Positions 54,801 through 64,000 of a DNA stretch of 64,000 nt are shown here, in pieces. Below the pieces are notes generated by a model. That model saw nothing but the letters and a program-made list of their open reading frames with translations. It did no database searches and was not told where the DNA came from. A program made the translations under genes and the position numbers. The first letter of the stretch is position 1. Each line of letters starts with the position of its first letter. Source of the DNA: Panicum virgatum (lineage: Eukaryota; Streptophyta; Magnoliopsida; Poales; Poaceae); assembly GCF_016808335.1 (NCBI RefSeq), contig NC_053144.1:55816195-55880194 (forward strand), read 5' to 3'.

Positions 54801-56951
54801 GTCTAACTTTGACTTTGCAATGTCCATAATCACATTTTTGGCATTTTAAATTTGAAAGGAAAATGGCTTATCCATTTGCTGTTCTCCTGCAACCTTCACA
54901 ACAGAAAGAAGCAACATGGATGTCTTTTAATTTTTTTTTGTAGGTTACTATCAATTATCTTTTGGGAAAATTGGGAAAGCCATACTCAAACACAGTTGGA
55001 GTTGTTGATTTAGGAGGTGGTTCAGTCCAAATGGCTTATGCTATATCGGAGAAGGATGCAGTAAAGGCACCTGAAGTGGCAGATGGTGAAGATTCATATG
55101 TGAAAAAACTCCTACTTAAAGGAACCACATACTATCTTTATGTACACAGGTTTGCATCAAACATGACATTACATTCTAAGATTATAATCGACTTTGCTGC
55201 TATTTTCTGCCAATTTAATATGCCAATGATGTCTAAAGCCCGTGCTTAAAGTGGCTTACTCGAAATTTATAGAACCAGTCCATATACAGTCATGGTATGG
55301 TTAGCAACTATCTCATATTCCAAGTTTGAGTTCCTTTGTCACTGTAGAAAGCTGAAACCTGCAATTATTTGGAGGTGCTACCACATGTTAGCAGCTCGGG
55401 TAGTAATAGTTTTAGAGAGCTAATCTGTGGGCAATAATAATATTTGGCAGCAATCATACTCGCCAGTGAAGCCACCTTATCTCTTTTGGTGAACCCTACC
55501 ACTTCTAATGACATGGAACAGCATAATTTACCACAATTTAATTGGCTTATGTAGGAACTAGCATCATAATACTCCATCTAAACAAGCTATGTAAAGAGCA
55601 TAGATATAAAATATAACGGCAAATATTGTTATCCACAGTTATTTGCATTATGGTTTGCTGGCGGCAAGAGCGGAGATCTTAAAAGCCGGCGAAGGCAATG
55701 ATTACAGCGACTGTATGTTGGAGGGGCATCATGGTATGGTTGCTTCTTCCTTTTTTTTTAATCTTCAAGGCCAATATCTAAACCTGATATAGCATTAGCT
55801 CGTTGTCTTTTTGGAATTTGAAATGAACTTCCTACATTTTACAGTGAAACTATATCGGCATTGAAAGGGTGAATGATCATTTTGAAACAAAACCAAAAGT
55901 ATGAAAAATACTATTTTCCTGAACTTTATTCTGTTCTATGCAGGGTCCATACCCTGTTACGAGATAAGCATAAACCAATTTTATGAATTATGATAGAGGC
56001 CTTTGATAAAATATTAGTCAAACATCGCACCGTTCTGTATAAAAAAGGCCTTTGATAAAAGGATGCTACTTTATCAGCAGATTAATCTTATGATGAATAC
56101 ATGTTCCAGATTCCAACAAAGATGAAATTGTCCAATCTAAGTTATTGTTTAAATTGTCAATATATGTTTTCTGTTTATTGCTCGCACTATTTTATCATAT
56201 CTTGAACGTGCCATTAATTTCAGGGAAATACAGCTATGGTGATAATACGTTTGAAGCATCAGGCTCACCTTCTGGTGCTAGTTATTCCAAGTGCAGGGTT
56301 CTTGCAGTGAGAGCTCTTCAGGTTGATGAACCAGCATGCACTCACATGAAATGCACATTTGGTGGTGTGTGGAATGGTGGCGGTGGAGATGGACAAAAGA
56401 ACCTCTTTGTAGCATCATTTTTCTTTGATAGGGCTGCTGAGGCAAGTCTATTTCACAATTGAGCTCTCTGATTTTCCTGAAGTGAATTGCTATTGGCTCA
56501 CTAATCCTAATCACGACTTGCACCTAATTGTGTCTCATCTATGCTCAGGCTGGTTTTGTTAACCCAAATGCAGCGACTGCTAAGGTTAAACCCTCGGACT
56601 TTGAAGAAAATGCACGGCGTGTTTGTAAATTGAATGTGAAGGATGCAAAGGCAACCTACCCTGATGTCTCAGAGGAGAACATTCCCTACCTTTGCATAGA
56701 CCTTGTCTACCAGTACACATTACTTGTTGATGGATTCGGTATGGCTTATTTCAGAGCAGAAATGTCACGATAACCCTAGAACTTATAGCCTTCATAGATA
56801 TTTTCCTATTCTTATTGCCTTTTTTTTTGTTCTTTCAGGCGTGGATCCTTATCAAGACATTACCTTGGTAAAGAAAGTGCCTTATGGCGATTCACATGTT
56901 GAAGCAGCATGGCCCCTTGGTAGTGCCATTGAGGTTGCATCTTCATCATAG
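51823..56951 (+). CDS. apyrase (GDA1/CD39 nucleoside di/triphosphatase)
   Basis: Nine exons: 51823-52155, 54149-54277, 54384-54440, 54601-54693, 54944-55149, 55639-55733, 56224-56441, 56549-56738, 56839-56951. They join to 1,434 bp (477 residues), the usual apyrase size. The enzyme removes terminal phosphates from NTPs and NDPs. Residues 27-43 form a hydrophobic signal anchor ([17 protein letters not shown]), predicting a type II membrane protein of Golgi/ER or cell surface. All five apyrase conserved regions are present: FDAGSSGSR (79-87), GATAGLR (154-160), [12 protein letters not shown] (193-204, catalytic Glu199), [13 protein letters not shown] (224-236), [10 protein letters not shown] (463-472). 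Cys pairs fit CD39 disulfides. Intron 7 is GC-AG; the others are GT-AG. The gene has no stop or frameshift and looks functional. The exact paralogue and substrate preference cannot be told from sequence. Confidence 0.95.
52828..53010. repeat. MITE-like sequence in apyrase intron 1
   Basis: GGGCATGTATAACACAAGGTGCTTAGACATG, with a second partial copy (GGCATGTAAAATGCAAAGTGCCTAGACACG, about 52900-52929) and repeated TTAAGCATC/TTTAAGCAC. It resembles the terminal sequence of a common grass MITE. The right terminus is not recognisable, so it is probably truncated or rearranged. Confidence 0.4.
53545..53850 (-). repeat. candidate tRNA-related SINE in apyrase intron 1
   Basis: On the minus strand a tRNA B-box-like GGTTCGAGTC occurs (about 53752-53761), preceded about 50-60 bp upstream by GTGCAACTGGTCAGCCG (A-box-like). 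Downstream is a hairpin AGGGGGACGTCTCTCCCCCT and a T-rich GAGTTTTTCTTTACG tail. This is the layout of plant SINEs whose tail is shared with LINEs. Target duplication and exact ends were not found. Confidence 0.45.
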
Positions 56952-57640
56952 GCAGAAACAGCTCGGCAGAAGTTATTTCTCTTTCTTTTTCTCTAAAAGG
57001 TCTTTCATCATTATAGTTTTGGCTTAGTTTACTGATCAGCAGTAGTGAGTTTAGATCCTCAGTTTGATGCTAGGGTTTTGCCTCAATTCACCATTTGTTC
57101 TCCATTTCTCATTCTATTTGTTTAGCTTCGTACACAGTAACATATACAGGAGTATAGGTTGGAGTTGTTTTCTGCTAGCATTTTTCACCCTACCTCCACA
57201 TTTGTTTAAAGCCTTTGTCATTCATTATTTTGCCTATTCTGATACATAAATCTATTATTCATCTCCATATATGATTGTGAGTTGCTTAGTGTGATGCCCG
57301 TGTTTCTTTTTGCCAAGTCATATTGCTCGCTGATTTCCCATTACTCTTGACAAGGAAGCAATGACGGAGGCATGAGTTATGCACCGTGGCATGAGTTCAG
57401 AGGCCTGGCTTCGATCAAGCCTGATCCGCGGGTTAGTGTAGTGACACAAGAAAGATTTTTTTTTTAGGTTCACAAGAAAGTATTTAGGGATCGAAGTGGA
57501 GGGGCGCGAGACTGGCGGCACGCCGGCACTGCCTACGCTCGGCACCTCTGATGTGCAATTCTTGTATTCAGTCGTCATGCCATCGCCCATCGATGGCTTG
57601 ATATTCCCGTTCCACCCTTCTTATGTCCTCAATATCTTCT
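56952..57640 (+). other. apyrase 3' untranslated region and downstream DNA
   Basis: AT-rich after the stop at 56949-56951, compatible with a 3' UTR of a few hundred bases. No perfect AATAAA is seen; ATACATAAAT (about 57240-57249) is the nearest. From about 57490 GC content rises toward the P450 relic, but no second gene is supported. Confidence 0.45.
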
Positions 57641-57654
57641 ACTGCTGGATTAGC

Positions 57655-57811
57655 CATTACAAGATTCGCACTGCTCGAGACCAAGATGGCGCTGACCATG
57701 ATCCTCCAGCGGTTCAAGTTCGAGCTCGCGACGTCCTACTCTGATGCACCGCATATCGTGATCACACTGCTTCCGATGCATGGAGCACAGATTAGGCTCG
57801 AGGCAATCTGA
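57655..57811 (+). pseudogene. cytochrome P450 C-terminal relic (CYP72-clan-like)
   Basis: The open end of a frame encodes [20 protein letters not shown], then [20 protein letters not shown] and GAQIRLEAI, stop at 57809-57811. This is the region from just after the haem-binding Cys loop to the C-terminus of plant P450s, closest in pattern to the CYP72 clan. The upstream haem loop (FxxGxRxCxG) is not preserved. No rest of the gene is present in the window, so it is a broken fragment. It lies 0.7 kb downstream of the apyrase gene. Confidence 0.8.
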
Positions 57812-57834
57812 TCACTGAAGAACATTCATTGCTG

Positions 57835-57944
57835 CTCCTCCATTTCAAATTATAAGTAGCGCCTAGATGTACACTGTCTAAATACGTAACAAAAACTATG
57901 CATCTAAAAATGTTAAAACAACCTATAATTTGGAGTGGAGGGGG
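57835..57944. mobile_element. Stowaway-like MITE
   Basis: Terminal inverted repeats CTCCTCCATTTCAAATTATAAG and CTATAATTTGGAGTGGAGGGG (right end, inverted) match the familiar grass Tc1/mariner MITE ends. TA follows on the right (57945-57946); the left TA has decayed. About 110 bp. Confidence 0.75.
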
Positions 57945-58220
57945 TACTCTTGTGCACAGTAGCTGTATCAAGATGTCTTTAGCGGGCTTTTACTTGCAGA
58001 TGTTGAAATGTAGAATTTCATGTTGTACTCTATTTGCATTGGGTGCAATTTCTTTTAGCTGTAGCCAGGGTTTGGTATTTTGTATTCTATCTATTGCTGT
58101 CTACTAGGTAAATTTTAATTTGTTAACTTCCAGTTATTATTGATCTGTCGCATGGAAAAGTTCAGAAATAGCTTGCGCTGCAGGCATTGCACTGAAAAGT
58201 TGCTAATAAGTTCGATAAAT

Positions 58221-58566
58221 GGCCATGTTTGGTTGTAACAGTAAAAATTTCGCAAAAAGAGAATCTTGTATGCATGTAGTACTAAATGTAGCCTATTTGC
58301 AAACCTTTTTTAGAGATGGATGCAACTTTGCGAGCCGAATCTAATGAGCCTAATTAATACATGATTAGATACAATAATGCTACAGTGACCATGCTCTAAT
58401 CATCGTCAAAATCATGCGGGCAAAAGCCCCATTAGGTACAAAATTGCTACAGTGCCATAGTTGTGGAGATGTTTTTGTAATTAGACTTAATTTAATACCT
58501 CTAATTAGTGGTCAAAATTGCAAAAAGTTTCCATCAAAACTTTTTCACCCCTAACCAAACACAGCC
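58221..58566. mobile_element. grass MITE 1 (GGCCATGTTTGGTT termini)
   Basis: 346 bp with inverted ends GGCCATGTTTGGTT / AACCAAACACAGCC. It contains GAATCTAATGAGCCTAATTA and GCTACAGTGACCATGCTCTAATCATC, the standard interior of an abundant grass MITE group. No clear target duplication (AAT on the left, ATT on the right). Confidence 0.75.
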
Positions 58567-58761
58567 ATTGCTCTCTTGTACGTGTATAACAAAACAAAGG
58601 TTCCGGCATCCCCGTTCTAGGAGCGAAATTCTCATCTGAATCAGTAAATCGGTGCGCATCGAATAACTGTCACCTTCTTAAAGAGATGTGAGTGAACGAT
58701 CCATTCAATGCAACCTTGTGAATATGGGGGAAAAGATTGTGTACAGGACCTGTTCTAACTT
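58567..58761. other. region 3' of the p24 gene
   Basis: Short spacer; part is probably the p24 3' untranslated region (minus strand). No other feature. Confidence 0.4.
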
Positions 58762-61700
58762 CTACAGTATATGCTGTTTCTGGAAGAAAGTCTTCAGTTG
58801 CCGCAGCTGCAATCCTGCGACACCAACGCACATGGCCAGCGACACCAGGGTAAACGAATGTATTCTTGTGCCCGTGTCCTCGTTGAGTCTCTGCATCTCG
58901 CGCTCACTGGCAGAAATGGATGAAAGATCAGGGAGCACCCGAAATCCGCAGTGAGAACTCGGGTTGGCGAGAAAGAAACTTCGATTAATAGGCATCAAAA
59001 GATCACCTCTGGCGCAGAGAAATCATCTCTTCCTGTATGAGTCGAGCAGAATCCTCCAATTTCTTCAACTCTTCCGCAATGGACTGGAAAGTAACAGGGA
59101 CAGACATTACAAGACTGCTCTCAGATTGATTGGTAGGGAGAATTCAGAAGACAAATACTTGTTCCTCCTTTAGCATGATAAAAAAACCATTTTCTTGAAT
59201 TAATTAAATTAACTTGTAATGGAATGAACACACACTCATTTTTTGGAAGTGATCAAAACAATTTCCAATGACTGAAGAACTCTGCTGACCACCGATCTGC
59301 ACAGAGTGTGCATTTGGTTGCCCCACTATACCACCAAGTGATCAACGAGATTGTAATTCACCTTGAGATAGGATGTGAACATAGCTTACAGCTTTTCTTA
59401 TTAGGATGCAGAAAACATACTACTAGCTTGTAATTTAGGAATCTTATAATTATGTTATTGAAGATAATGTGCATGTTAATATCCCTGTAATGCTTGTTAT
59501 AACATGCAGTAAACTTACAAGCTGATGATCAAACTAAAGCTTCCTTTATGCTAATTTTAGAAACAAGAATCTATGAGCCCGTTTAGTTCGCAAAAATTTT
59601 CACCCAAAAATTTTCACCTCCCCTTTGAACACATGTATGAAGCATTAAATGTAATTAAATAACAAAACTAATTACACAGTTTGGATGTACACGACGAGAC
59701 GAATCTTTTGAGCCTAATTAGGGCATAATTAGCCATAAGTGCTACAGTAACCCACATGTGCTAATGATGCGGTCAAAGGCCTCAAAAGATTCGTCTTGCG
59801 GTTTCCAAATGAATTCTGAAATTAGTTTTTTAATTAGTGTTCGAAAAACCCTCCCGACATCTGGTCAAACACTGATGTGACACCCAAAATTTTTTGTTTT
59901 TGGAACTAAACGCCCCCTATCTACTACTACCTAAAAAGAACCAAGTGAGTCAACCTCTCCCGTGGTTCTGCCTCCCCGTGGTTCTGCCCACCGCTCGCTC
60001 CAAAACACGTGTCCCGTCCCCGTCCGCGGTCCGCCCCCACGCCTCTCGACGGTTCCTTCTCGCATGCCCGCCCTTGCTCTGCCGACCCCGGCGCCCCTCC
60101 TCCGCCGGTCCACGCGCCCCTCCATCGCCAGCTCAGTACCTCCTAGCCGCTCCGGCAGCCGCGCTCCGCCGACCCGCGCGCCCCTCCTCCTCCTCCAGCT
60201 CGGCGTCGCGGCACTCGCCCCACGCGCCTCCTCCGCCTGCTCGCGCGCTCGACGGCGCGACCCGACCCGGCCGCTGCACGCTCGCCTCGCCTCGCCTCCA
60301 CCTCCTGCGGATCCACGCGCTCGGCTCGGCCGGTGCCTCCCTTACCGTCGGCGTGCTCAACGACGCGCCGCCGCTGCCGGGGTAGGACGCCTCCCTTCCC
60401 TTCGACCGGCGCCCGCACGCTCGACGGCGCGACACCGCCGCGCTGCCAGGGCAGGACGCCTCCCTGCCCTTCGCCCGGCGGCCAGCTCGAGCGCTCTCTC
60501 CCGCCGCCCTCCACGCGCCCCTGCCTCTGCTCGGCCGGATGCCTCCCTCCCCTTCGACCCTGCGCCGCCCGCCCAGCCAAAGCCACCCCCCATCATCGAT
60601 GCACGGGTCCGGGGCGTCAGTTCAGGAGGATGGATCCGCGGAGGTGGTGGCCTGATGCTCTGCCATCCCCACATCCCCCCGCTCGTACTCCCGTCCCCAT
60701 GGTTCCTATTCCTGCCGTCGGCTCCATTCAGCAGGATCCACGGAGGTGCTGACGGATGCGCCGTTTCCAGCCTCACGGCCTATCTACATCATCGCCGATC
60801 CAGCCGCAAGCGCCATCAAGGAGGTACCTTCAACTTAATCCTCATGGGGTCACCTTCTTCTACACCTACGATATCGACGACCCCTCACCAGCGACGTTGA
60901 GGTTCGTCCACCCCTTTGCTGATCTCACGGAGTTGTTGCAGGGCACGTGGGAGTATTGTTAACGTGTAGAAGCTATGGCTGGGTTGTCTGTGCAGGCACC
61001 CACGAAGCCATGGCTGCCAGTAAGGATGCAGAACTAGGTGGCAATCAAGTATTCAGGTTGGTCACAGCAGGGACATGGCATGAGGAAGAAAATACACATG
61101 ATCTATATTGAGCCAAAACAATTTCTGTCATCTAATGGGAGCCAAAATAGGGGTAATTTTTTCCAAAGGTATTTCTGCTCATGGGGATGGCCGCAATGCA
61201 GTATTTCAAAACCATAGTTCTGATGGATTTTTGGTCAAACAGTTTTATCGTATTTTGTAGTATGCTAATACTCTAATTTGGTAGAATAGTATGCAAAGTA
61301 GTAGAGATTTTGATGTGATCTGGGGCTAAATTGACAATTATTATGCATATACCATAGTTTGTTGTAGAAACATTTTTTATTCAACTTTCGGTTAGTGCAT
61401 CTCCTATATTACAAACACCGGTGACTAGGTAATTTATGTAGACATCATGGAAGCAACAAAAGCATTAATTTTAAAAGAGAAGTAATTTGGTCCTCCAATA
61501 CCTTGCAATAAGGGCTCGGCGGGTTGCTCCGAATTTGTGATGGATTTAGTATCAGCGCTGTGTAATCTACTGCAACCTGAGGACAAGATGTAAGTACCAA
61601 TCTAACTGAGCTTGTTTCTAAACGTACACATACTCTGCTTATATTGACTTCTAGGCAGTGCAGAATGTTGCAGCTTGCTTAATAATAATTGTGTACTCTT

Positions 61701-64000
61701 TCAACTATTCAATTGATCTTTTTTACTATCCTGCTAGACATTGGGTCGACATGTATCCGTGCATAAATATATTTCATTTGGAGAAGAGTTCCAGCTAAGT
61801 ATAAATTTTTGGTTTTGGCTTCTACTGCATGGTAGATGCTAGCTGGACAACGGTAGGCAGCACAGACATATTTTTCGGGACAAGTTATTGAGCTTTATGT
61901 GCTCAAGACAGGAAGATAGTTGAACAACTGATCCTGCATTCCTCATCAATCAGCGAAGAAGTCTGGTTCAGAGTTCAGACTGCTCTGGATGGCAGGTCAG
62001 CATATCCGGACACCTGTGACTAAAACCTCATTCGCTCAGTGGTGGATGAAGGAGAAGTGAAGGAGCTGATTCACATTCTTCAACGGTAAGACGATCTTCT
62101 TGAAATGTGAAAGCTAATCTTTATCTTTATCAAGTCATGTTTCACATAAATTTATCATCGATCATCGTCTGAGCATTATTGTACTTACCATTCATGTGGC
62201 ATTTGGCTCTTGCTCTTCCATCCAGTGTTCACACAGTCAGTGGTGGAGCTTCATGTCAAATTCAAAGGCATCCAACACTTAATTTGAGAGTAAATCACTG
62301 AACATTTCCTAAAGAGAAGGTGTCAACAAGATTTGGTCCTGAAGGATCAAAGCATACTCCTCAGTTCTCACCAATCATGGGACTTTAGTGGAAGGGACAA
62401 TAGAGTACTGACCCCTGGTTTTCAGGTCATTGTGATTTGTGGCCGTTAACTTCCATGATGCATTTTTTTTCTTTCTTTGCATTTGTCGGCTAGAAGGATC
62501 TTCCTTGCAGGTGCACATGCCATATGCAAAATCTTATAGGATATTTCCCTTTCTCAAATTTGTGTGTTTTAGGAATATGAATTACGTATATGCAAAAGTT
62601 AAAGTATATTTGGATGTGCCAATCAGTTGGACCCCAGATGAAACCAACATTTCCTCCTCCAGGTGGATTACTCACTCTATTAGTCATGTTGCTTTATTCA
62701 AGCATTTGTCTGAATTATATATGATTGGAATATTATTGTCAGATTTTGAGGATCCTCATCCGTTTGTGCATGTAGGAGCAAGAGCTTTGCTCGAATGTGT
62801 TGAAGTGAGAAATATTCATTTTGTGTCATCAGGGAGGCATGAGGGGCCACGGCGACTTTGATGATGTTGCCGGTGCGAGGGCAAAATAAAATAGTAATAT
62901 TTTTTCAATAAAAGAGAGATTAATAATTATGTAAATAACTAGACAAATTTATGGGTAAACAGGTCAAGTTTTGGTAGTCCCACTCCCACCCAGGGTTCCC
63001 CTTACCGGTGGGAACCGGTCCGGTTTGACCGGTTAACGGTCAAACCGGTCCGGTCCGGTTCCGGTTTGGGTCGGTACCAAACCGGCCCAAATTCAAAATT
63101 CAAATTTGAATTCAAAAAAATGAAAAATTCCCAAAAAAATTTCTAAAAATACTTCAAGGTGCGACGAATCTAATGGTATCAAATTTTCTCAAAAATTCGT
63201 TCGTTTAACATACTTTTCGGGCATTTAAAGTTAAAACAAAAAAGAAAAGGAAAAAAATGAGACGGCCCATTAAGGCCCACTTGATAAACCGGTCAAACTG
63301 GCCGGTAAACCGGTCTAACCGGCCGGTATACCGGTCCAAACCGGTTACACATGCGATTTTAAATTTGGGTTTGAATTCAAACCGGTCAAACCGGCCGATA
63401 AACCGGTCAAATCGACCGGTAAACCGGTCTAACCGGTCCGTATACCGGTACGAACCGGTTGAACTGAGTTTTTTGAATTCAAATTTGAATTTGACTGGTT
63501 TCTACCGGTCAAACCGGTTCGGTTTACCGGAACCGGAGTGCTCCGGTTTGGGGTGTCCGGTTGGAGAAAAAAAAACCCTGCTCCCACCTGGCTTTGTTAT
63601 GTTTTTCATTTCTTTGTGACAAGCATGTTTAGTCAAGGTGGCTATTTATTCTTGTCTTTCAAATATTGTATGATCGCTACGGGCTATGTATGGCTCCATG
63701 CCCATTCATATTCAGAGGGAACTTGTTCCTCCCACAGCAACACACGGGCATTCAACTAGTAATACTCAGTTCCTTAAGCTCGTAAAACCAAAACAGGCAA
63801 AGAACAGCTAATTCGAAACTTCCATACGGAGCATGACGCTAAGGGATGAATGATGGGGACTAGGGAACATACAGCAATGCGGCCGTCCGCGAGGCCGGCG
63901 GGGTACCCCGGGCGCGGGCACCGGTGGTGTCCCACCGCACGTCGACGGGGACAACGGCGCCGCGCTCGTAGCGGGGCGTCCAGAAGCAGACGGTGTGCTC
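58762..64000 (-). CDS. p24-family cargo receptor (emp24/GOLD), 5' end beyond window
   Basis: Minus-strand gene; three exons are recognised. The edge exon (64000 to about 63868) encodes EHTVCFWTPRYERGAVVPVD and VRWDTTG, the C-terminal part of the GOLD domain with its conserved Cys. Exon 59083-59007 encodes SIAEELKKLEDSARLIQEEM and ISLRQ, the coiled coil. Exon 58906-58762 encodes SEREMQRLNEDTGTRIHSFT, then membrane segment LVSLAMCVGVAGLQL and cytoplasmic tail RQLKTFFQKQHIL, stop at 58762. p24 proteins form oligomers cycling between ER and Golgi in COPI/COPII vesicles and sort cargo. The tail keeps the FF sorting motif but ends QKQHIL, not a strict dilysine KKxx. The 4.8-kb intron 63867-59084 contains transposons and gene fragments. 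The donor near 63868 is unresolved: the strong GTATGT gives the wrong phase for the next exon. The gene looks alive where visible. Confidence 0.8.
59084..59574. other. p24 intron sequence, 3' part
   Basis: AT-rich, no gene or repeat recognised. It holds the acceptor TTACTTTCCAG (minus) for exon 59083-59007. Confidence 0.5.
59575..59917. mobile_element. grass MITE 2 (GTTTAGTTC termini)
   Basis: 343 bp with inverted ends GAGCCCGTTTAGTTCG...AATTTT and AAAATTTTTTGTTTTTGGAACTAAACGCCCCC. Interior contains AACACATGTATGAAGCATTAAATG and GCTACAGTAACCCACATGTGC, a common grass MITE interior related to MITE 1. A 3-bp direct repeat TAT flanks it (59572-59574 and 59918-59920). Confidence 0.8.
59930..60960 (+). 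other. GC-rich block, possible captured promoter/first exon
   Basis: An abrupt GC-rich island in an AT-rich intron. It contains three imperfect direct repeats ((GGAC)GCCTCCCTTCCCTTCGACC near 60387-60409, GACGCCTCCCTGCCCTTCGCCC near 60451-60475, ATGCCTCCCTCCCCTTCGACC near 60540-60560). Open frames on both strands are Pro/Ala/Arg/Ser-rich and uninformative. Exon-like pieces follow on the same strand, so it may be the 5' end of the captured gene below. Confidence 0.35.
60992..62085 (+). pseudogene. exon-like fragments of an unrecognised gene
   Basis: Three exon-like pieces on the plus strand. First, 60992-61055, between TGTGCAG and a GTTGGT donor: THEAMAASKDAELGGNQVF. Second, about 61485-61589, ending at a strong GTAAGT: PCNKGSAGCSEFVMDLVSAL and CNLLQPEDK. 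Third, 61912-62085, after CAAGACAG and before GTAAGA: KIVEQLILHSSSISEEVW, FRVQTALDGRSAYPDTCD, one in-frame TAA, then NLIRSVVDEGEVKELIHILQ. Composition suggests a soluble helical protein, but I do not recognise the family. The stop and absence of flanking exons argue for a captured or decayed gene. It runs opposite to the p24 gene whose intron it occupies. Confidence 0.4.
62086..62990. other. p24 intron, no clear feature
   Basis: A 140-codon plus-strand frame (62439-62861) shows no motif that I recognise. It has a Phe-rich start and may be further decayed sequence of the captured gene. Otherwise nothing. Confidence 0.4.
62991..63580. mobile_element. non-autonomous hAT-type element with ACCGGT arrays
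   Basis: 590 bp with inverted ends CAGGGTT / AACCCTG and a perfect 8-bp target duplication CTCCCACC (62983-62990 and 63581-63588); both are hallmarks of hAT transposons. The interior has no transposase. It is filled with about 25 copies of ACCGGT/AACCGGTC-type motifs in both subterminal regions, arranged as nested inverted repeats. Two AATTCAAATTTGAATT palindromes also occur. Confidence 0.85.
63589..63867. other. p24 intron, 5' part
   Basis: No gene or repeat recognised. It borders the GOLD-domain exon of the p24 gene on the right. Confidence 0.5.

Noticed and set aside
62439..62861. A 140-codon plus-strand frame in the p24 intron
   Set aside because: No recognisable motif, AT-rich intronic composition, and no splice or homology support; kept only as part of the uncharacterised stretch.
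62991..63580. ACCGGT repeats as a CRISPR array or satellite
   Set aside because: Motifs are irregularly spaced, in both orientations, and enclosed by hAT ends with an 8-bp duplication in a plant genome.

Overview
The window is nuclear DNA from a grass (Poaceae), probably a panicoid relative of sorghum, maize or millet. The evidence is a spliced plant apyrase gene with a GC-rich first exon, several grass-type MITEs, and nested LTR retrotransposons of the Tat, Tekay and Sirevirus types. The species cannot be named from sequence alone. Nothing here is bacterial or viral in organisation.

Layout. Bases 1-3362 hold an LTR-like scrap, a decayed MULE transposase C-terminus (+) and a convergent, broken GRF-zinc-finger gene (-). 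Bases 3363-50405 are one Ty3/Gypsy Tat-lineage retrotransposon bounded by 1.45-kb LTRs and a perfect 5-bp target duplication (ATCTC). About 16.4 kb of the 47 kb is the host element. The rest is later insertions, each with its own target duplication: a full-length Sirevirus with an envelope-position ORF (5200-18282, minus), a pol-deleted Tekay-type chromovirus (19416-30254) that carries a solo Sirevirus LTR (28601-30017) in its 3' LTR, and two solo Tekay-type LTRs (30658-34015 and 37818-41183). The host's gag, protease, reverse transcriptase, two RNase H domains and integrase can be followed from one insertion to the next. Downstream of pol lies a multi-exon antisense gene (46306-42538).

Bases 50406-64000 are genic. 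A nine-exon apyrase (GDA1/CD39 nucleoside phosphatase) gene lies at 51823-56951 (+) and includes a GC-AG intron. Downstream are a cytochrome P450 C-terminal relic, three grass MITEs, and a p24-family (GOLD/emp24) cargo-receptor gene on the minus strand. The last p24 exons are at 58762-59083 and its GOLD exon runs off the right edge. Its long intron holds a MITE, exon-like fragments of an unrecognised plus-strand gene, and a 590-bp hAT-type element packed with ACCGGT motifs.

How the parts relate. The functional host genes are the apyrase and p24 genes, both likely to act in the endomembrane or secretory system. The remainder is a layered record: an old Tat element hit repeatedly in its coding region, with most copies inactivated by stops, frameshifts, deletion or LTR-LTR recombination.
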